A stretch of DNA of 17,280 bases, taken from positions 22,343-39,622 of the forward strand of contig MHYB01000015.1 in the NCBI GenBank assembly GCA_001824635.1, read 5' to 3'. This document shows positions 13,984 through 17,280 of the stretch, piece by piece; within the stretch, counting starts at the first letter, position 1; the number at the start of each line of letters is the position of its first letter. The notes under the pieces are model-generated. The model did no database searches. It saw nothing but the letters and a program-made list of their open reading frames with translations, and had not been told where the DNA came from. This stretch comes from Planctomycetes bacterium GWF2_50_10 (GTDB taxonomy: Bacteria > Planctomycetota > Phycisphaerae > Sedimentisphaerales > GWF2-50-10). The translations under genes were made by a program, and so were the position numbers.

Positions 13984-15161
13984 TGGAGATAGATTTGGCA
14001 CTTGTACCGGTTTGGATCTGGGTAATATTCGTTTTTGCACTGGGGTGCTCTATTGGGAGTTTTCTCAATGTGGTGATCTGGCGGCTGCCAAGGGGTATGT
14101 CGCTGGCGCATCCGCCTTCAAGCTGTCCGGGGTGCAAGGAGCGGATCAAGTTTTATGATAATATTCCGCTGGTGTCTTGGCTGGTGCTGGGGGGCAAGTG
14201 CAGGTGCTGCAAAAGCCCGATATCACCAAGGTATATCATAATCGAATTTATCACGGGGCTGGTACATGTGGGGGTTTTCGCGGCGTATTTTGTTTGGGGA
14301 ACACGAAGCGCACTGGTTGGAATGGAGCAGTTCGCAAACGGCGGTTGGCTGATATTCCTGGTGCATATAACGCTGATCAGTGCACTTATAGCGGCAAGCG
14401 CGATCGATCTTGAGCTTTGGATCATACCGATTTCGATATGCTGGTTCGTGACGGCGGTGGGAATTGCGGGGGCCGCGACGGCGGGATTCGTTATTGATCC
14501 GGAGTATATACGGGCAAATGGGCTGCTGCCTTTTGCTAAAGGCGGGGTTGGGGCGGCGGCGATCGGGGCGGGGATAGGGATGATTATTTCTAACCTGCTA
14601 CTGATGACGGGGGTGATCAAGCCCAGTTACGCACAATATAATGAGAACGAGACTGATTTAACGATGCCCCAGGCGGATGACGCGAGGTACAACCACAGGG
14701 TTGAAGTTTTGCGTGAGATCGTGTTTTTATTGCCTATATTGGTGTGCGGAGCGGGGCTTTACTGGGCGGCAAAAAACAATGAAGCTGTGAGAGATTTGTG
14801 GGGGAAACTGGACAGTTTTGCCGTTTTTAACGGGTTTGCCGGGGCACTTTGGGGATATTTTTGCGGGGCTGGGATAGTATGGGCGACGCGAATATTGGGG
14901 ACGCTGGGCTTTGGAAAAGAGGCTATGGGGCTTGGAGATGTGCATCTGATGGGCGCAGCAGGGACGATTATCGGTCCTGGTATGGCAGTTGTAGCATTTT
15001 TCATAGCACCTTTTGTAGGATTGATGTGGGCGCTATACCAACTAATATTTAAAAAAACACGTCAAATTCCTTACGGTCCCTTCTTGTCATTAGCTATATG
15101 TGCGGTTATGATTTTCGCAGATGATATTTCTGAATATATAACCCATATGATGGGTTATTAA
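13983..15161 (+). CDS. Prepilin peptidase (A24 family), long form
   Basis: An inner-membrane aspartic protease that cleaves and N-methylates type IV pilin or pseudopilin precursors. Seen: GCSIGSFLNVVIWRLPRG (21-38); a zinc-type cysteine set, CPGC (48-51) and CRCC (73-76); first active-site Asp142 in AIDLELWIIP; second Asp319 in GLGD; and IPYGPFLSL near the end. At about 392 residues it is longer than the usual 230-290, because a cytoplasmic loop and added membrane segments (about 170-300) separate the two aspartates. Start: ATG 13983 has no SD, since the argG terminator lies there. TTG 13995 has GGAG 6 nt upstream and may be the real start; GTG 13956 lies inside the terminator stem. No pilin genes are in the window. 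Confidence 0.93.
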   Translation: MEIDLALVPVWIWVIFVFALGCSIGSFLNVVIWRLPRGMSLAHPPSSCPGCKERIKFYDNIPLVSWLVLGGKCRCCKSPISPRYIIIEFITGLVHVGVFAAYFVWGTRSALVGMEQFANGGWLIFLVHITLISALIAASAIDLELWIIPISICWFVTAVGIAGAATAGFVIDPEYIRANGLLPFAKGGVGAAAIGAGIGMIISNLLLMTGVIKPSYAQYNENETDLTMPQADDARYNHRVEVLREIVFLLPILVCGAGLYWAAKNNEAVRDLWGKLDSFAVFNGFAGALWGYFCGAGIVWATRILGTLGFGKEAMGLGDVHLMGAAGTIIGPGMAVVAFFIAPFVGLMWALYQLIFKKTRQIPYGPFLSLAICAVMIFADDISEYITHMMGY

Positions 15162-15194
15162 GGGAATCTTGGTTTTAGTAAAGGAGATACTGAG

Positions 15195-15902
15195 ATGTAC
15201 GGTGCTGCAAGAAAAAGTATGTGGGTTCTGACTGCGATCGCGGCTATGTCAATATTGACGGGCTGCACGAACTGGAAAAAGAAATACCAGGGGCTCAATG
15301 TTGAGCACCAGAACCTAAAGGGGCTGTATGAGAATACGGCACAGGAAAGGGCTGCACTTGCCCAGCAGCTGGCGCAGGAAAAGTCGCTGGTTGATGAACT
15401 TCAGAGGCAGATAGCCCAAGGCAAGAAGACGCCGGCCCAGGCGACAGGGTTTGAGGGCTTCGACACAAAGTTCGATGCCAACGCGGGAACGATCACGGTA
15501 ACATTGCCTGATCTGATCCTGTTCGATTCAGGTAAGGCTGAGTTGAAAAAGGGTAATCCGCTGGGTAAGATTTACTCGGTTATCAATGAGAAGTACGCCG
15601 GTAAGATGGTGGATGTGGTCGGCAATACAGACAGCGATCCTATCAAGAAAAGCAAATGGAAAGATAACTGGGAGCTTTCAAGCCAGCGAGCATTATCTGT
15701 TACACGCGAATTCGTGAAACAGGGCATGAATCCGCAGGATGTACGGGCGGTAGGCAGAGCAGATACTGCACCGGTGGCATCAAACAAGACGTCAGCGGGC
15801 AAAGCTAAGAACCGCAGGGTTGAAATTATTGTTCACCTGCTGAGTGATGCGGTGAAGAACGCCGAGCCGGCAGCGGCAGCGAGCAACGAAGAGCCGAAAT
15901 AA
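15195..15902 (+). CDS. OmpA-family peptidoglycan-binding lipoprotein
   Basis: A 235-residue lipoprotein: signal with lipobox LTGC (Cys24). A helical, probably coiled-coil stretch follows at about 33-75 (HQNLKGLYENTAQERAAL and onward), then an OmpA C-terminal domain at about 90-215. In that domain FDSGKAELKK, VVGNTDSDPIKKSKW and NRRVEI are the peptidoglycan-contact and closing motifs. The inferred role is to tie the outer membrane to the cell wall. The tail after 220 is Ala/Glu-rich and likely disordered. AAGGAG (15181-15186) precedes the ATG by 8 nt. It starts 33 nt after the prepilin peptidase stop, so the two may be co-transcribed; the hairpin at 15947 ends the unit. Pal is a close alternative name, but the long coiled coil makes a generic OmpA-family call safer. 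Confidence 0.94.
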   Translation: MYGAARKSMWVLTAIAAMSILTGCTNWKKKYQGLNVEHQNLKGLYENTAQERAALAQQLAQEKSLVDELQRQIAQGKKTPAQATGFEGFDTKFDANAGTITVTLPDLILFDSGKAELKKGNPLGKIYSVINEKYAGKMVDVVGNTDSDPIKKSKWKDNWELSSQRALSVTREFVKQGMNPQDVRAVGRADTAPVASNKTSAGKAKNRRVEIIVHLLSDAVKNAEPAAAASNEEPK

Positions 15903-15946
15903 ATTAGCGGTTCTAAATTCATCCCGCAAGGGATATATTGAAAATA

Positions 15947-15980
15947 CAAAGGCCTGACTTCGCAAGGAGCCAGGCCTTTG
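15947..15980. terminator. Convergent hairpin terminator
   Basis: CAAAGGCCTG (15947-15956) and CAGGCCTTTG (15971-15980) form a perfect 10-bp stem with a 14-nt loop. On the minus strand it is followed by TATTTTC, so it serves the PEP-CTERM gene best; on the plus strand the T-tract is absent, but the strong stem sits between two convergent genes. Confidence 0.7.
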
Positions 15981-16016
15981 CTGCATCTAGAGATGGCTCT
16001 AACCACCACGTGACTG

Positions 16017-16766
16017 CTAATTGAGGCCGCGTCTTCGCATCCAGCCGACGAGACTTGCACCGATAGAGGCCAGGAGAATCGCACCGGGAGCAGGTATAAC
16101 GTTATTCCCATTTTCTGGAACGTATGTTGCGTCGTGCGAACCTGGGTTGATATCCCAGGTGGATACCCACCGGGACCCCTTCTTATCGGTTATTTTTGCA
16201 TAGATGTCAAAATGTACCCAGTCAAAACCTGTGGCTGTGACGGAGAAGGTCTTTGACTGGCCGATGCCGGCGTTTGGTGAAATAATGCCTGAATCCGCAT
16301 CGTAGTTGCTGATGGAGCCGACCTTGGCAAAACTTCCCACATCAAATACAATAAAATCAGATACATTCGATTGGAACGGATAATGCGAATTGAAATTTGC
16401 CGGCAAGAAATTCTTTGTGCTAAATCCATCGTTACCGGAAACATTCGTGAGTATATCCGTGTTTGCATTTGATTTTATGGCCGTGTTGGCGTTTGTGAGG
16501 AGATTTGCGCCGTTGACCGTAAGAGTGCCGGTCTGGCCCTGTGGAACAGATACGACCAAAGTGGCGTATTTGATCTTGGTCGTTTTTGGTCCATACGCGC
16601 CGGTAAGGACCAGATCAAACGGACCTGAGCCAGAGGCAAACCATGAATCATGGTCGTCTCCCACATTGCCGGCTGTGGCGCCCTGAATATAAGTTTGAAG
16701 CGTTGGCACTGCAAGAAGCGGTCCCGCTATGAGCAGGACTGTAAAGACAATCAGAACTGTTTTCAT
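16017..16766 (-). CDS. Secreted PEP-CTERM-like protein, possible choice-of-anchor N type
   Basis: The 249 residues start with a signal peptide (MKTVLIVFTVLLIAGPLLA) and end in an anchor-sorting tail: NVIPAPGAILLASIGAS, a hydrophobic span, then WMRRRGLN. This is the PEP-CTERM layout (proline motif, membrane helix, basic end) with IPAPGA in place of VPEP, a variant I associate with planctomycetes. The family is exported and anchored or released by an exosortase; none is in the window. The middle (about 22-215) is beta-rich, with a PxLQxYI(E/Q)GA-like N-terminus that recalls the choice-of-anchor N group. Start: ATG 16766 with GGGGG (16771-16775) 4 nt upstream; TTG-type extension to 16799 is unlikely. 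Substrate or matrix role unknown. Confidence 0.9.
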   Translation of the reverse strand: MKTVLIVFTVLLIAGPLLAVPTLQTYIQGATAGNVGDDHDSWFASGSGPFDLVLTGAYGPKTTKIKYATLVVSVPQGQTGTLTVNGANLLTNANTAIKSNANTDILTNVSGNDGFSTKNFLPANFNSHYPFQSNVSDFIVFDVGSFAKVGSISNYDADSGIISPNAGIGQSKTFSVTATGFDWVHFDIYAKITDKKGSRWVSTWDINPGSHDATYVPENGNNVIPAPGAILLASIGASLVGWMRRRGLN

Positions 16767-17020
16767 TTTTCCCCCAATCTGTATTAGCAGCGATTCCATA
16801 GAACCTCATCAAGATGCCGGCTTCGCCGCATGCCCGGCAAGTTGATTGCCTGAACAGTAACCCCCAAGCAGTAGATTTTGCGCAGAGGCACGACGTGATT
16901 TGTCTTTCGTTCTGAATTGTGTTTAGAGACCGAAACGGTCGAAGTGATCACATCAGAACTTCGCTGCTGCCCTCCTTTCCACCATAGTTCCATTTACCTT
17001 AAAGCTAACGTATATTACTT
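16767..17020 (-). other. Structured upstream/leader region of the PEP-CTERM gene
   Basis: This 254-nt region holds no supportable gene but several inverted repeats. On the minus strand these include GACCG-TTT-CGGTC (16940-16928), CGAAGT/ACTTCG (around 16939-16963), and competing stems in 16811-16840 such as TGCCGG/CCGGCA and ATGC-GGC/GCC-GCAT. I see no consensus -35/-10 pair and no sigma-54 -24/-12 pair. I searched for GEMM (c-di-GMP), cobalamin and glycine riboswitch cores by eye and found none. Confidence 0.45.
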
Positions 17021-17023
17021 GCT

Positions 17024-17057
17024 GCGCGGGCAACGGAAGCCCGTTCCGTGCCCGCGC
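17024..17057 (-). terminator. Strong GC-rich hairpin after the edge gene
   Basis: GCGCGGGC (17024-17031) pairs with GCCCGCGC (17050-17057) and ACGGAA (17033-17038) with TTCCGT (17044-17049), one A bulged, loop GCCCG. It begins 11 nt after the stop codon of the minus-strand edge gene, in terminator position, but lacks a T-tract, so it may act with Rho or as an mRNA-stabilising end, or be a dispersed palindrome. Confidence 0.55.
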
Positions 17058-17068
17058 GGCATTTTGAG

Positions 17069-17280
17069 CTATTTAAATATTTTTTTAAATCTTGCAACCA
17101 ACAGTGCCCCGCCAAGAGCGAGCAATAAAGCAGGCGGAGCGGGTACGACCGGATTATCAACCGGCGGCGGATCTACCGGGTCTGTTATTCCACCACCACC
17201 AGTGCCGGGATCAACGGGTTTAGTTCCCGGATCGCCGGGAGTTGCAGGCACATCCGTGTAGCCGTTGGAACCTGAATCAC
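17069..17280 (-). CDS. C-terminal end of a secreted, anchor-tailed protein (5' end off the window)
   Basis: The minus strand is open from the right edge to a TAG at 17071-17069, 69 codons. The visible part is a Pro/Gly/Asp-rich linker (PATPGDPGTKPVDPGTGGGG and onward) ending in VVPAPPALLLALGGALLVARF followed by KKIFK. That layout, proline motif then hydrophobic span then basic end, marks a PEP-CTERM-like anchor of the VPAPP variant. The linker is probably an extended, surface-exposed spacer. An internal GTG at 17251 could be mistaken for a start; the frame stays open upstream of it and the linker pattern continues, so this is a fragment of a longer protein. It is in the same direction as the neighbouring PEP-CTERM gene. 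Confidence 0.75.
   Translation of the reverse strand, partial: DSGSNGYTDVPATPGDPGTKPVDPGTGGGGITDPVDPPPVDNPVVPAPPALLLALGGALLVARFKKIFK

Noticed and set aside
16800..16990. c-di-GMP (GEMM-I) riboswitch before the PEP-CTERM gene
   Set aside because: The conserved GGACGCAAAGCC-type core and tetraloop-receptor arrangement are absent, despite a GCGCAAAA and a GGGGGTTAC resemblance.
16784..16993. A 69-codon minus-strand ORF upstream of the PEP-CTERM gene
   Set aside because: Its composition and sequence look random, it spans the hairpins of the leader and runs to just before the gene's start; better explained as leader RNA.
1..17280. CRISPR array, defence system, prophage or insertion sequence
   Set aside because: No regularly spaced direct repeats, cas genes, transposase, integrase or phage genes were seen; the CPBP protein alone does not establish an abortive-infection system.

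Overview
The window reads as a piece of a Gram-negative, two-membrane bacterium, most probably a planctomycete of the class Phycisphaerae. The grounds are two secreted proteins ending in a PEP-CTERM-like tail of the IPAPGA/VPAPP type, lipoproteins with lipoboxes, an OmpA-type peptidoglycan-binding lipoprotein, MlaE/MlaF-type ABC transporter parts and a long IF-2. The assignment is inference from gene content; no rRNA is present.

Left part, minus strand (1-9796). At the left edge is the start of a GTG-initiated lipoprotein gene, possibly of the DUF4056 family, cut by the window, with its own promoter. Upstream of it lies a tight minus-strand operon, in transcription order nusA, infB, rbfA, a degenerate endonuclease III-fold gene, hisG and yebC. 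It is driven by a perfect TTGACA-16-TATAAT promoter and closed by an intrinsic terminator at about 1012-1050. Inside the operon most gaps are 1-18 nt; the nusA-infB gap is 68 nt. The leader of nusA (about 270 nt) is highly structured: two tandem terminator-like hairpins lie between promoter and start codon, and a strong Shine-Dalgarno sits in front of a two-codon AUG-CGG-stop minigene. Farther upstream are a small HEAT-like protein gene and an AT-richer gene for an alpha/alpha-toroid (terpene cyclase/prenyltransferase-like) protein. The latter seems to have a leaderless promoter.

Middle part, plus strand (9966-15902). A divergent intergenic region leads to a CPBP-family intramembrane protease, then mlaE and mlaF (lipid-transport ABC permease and ATPase, no mlaD nearby). 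The mlaE-mlaF gap holds repeat-like non-coding sequence including a REP-like hairpin. argG follows, with its own perfect consensus promoter and a strong terminator whose T-tract abuts the start of a long prepilin peptidase gene. An OmpA-family lipoprotein gene comes last and shares a convergent hairpin terminator with the next block.

Right part, minus strand (16017-17280). One complete PEP-CTERM-like secreted protein gene has a structured upstream region of about 250 nt. Upstream of it is the 3' end of a second anchor-tailed protein, cut by the right edge.

Most of the window is housekeeping (transcription and translation factors, histidine and arginine synthesis, envelope upkeep). The most unusual signals are the nusA leader, the endonuclease III-fold protein that has lost both catalytic residues and sits in the translation-factor operon, and the structured leader of the PEP-CTERM gene.
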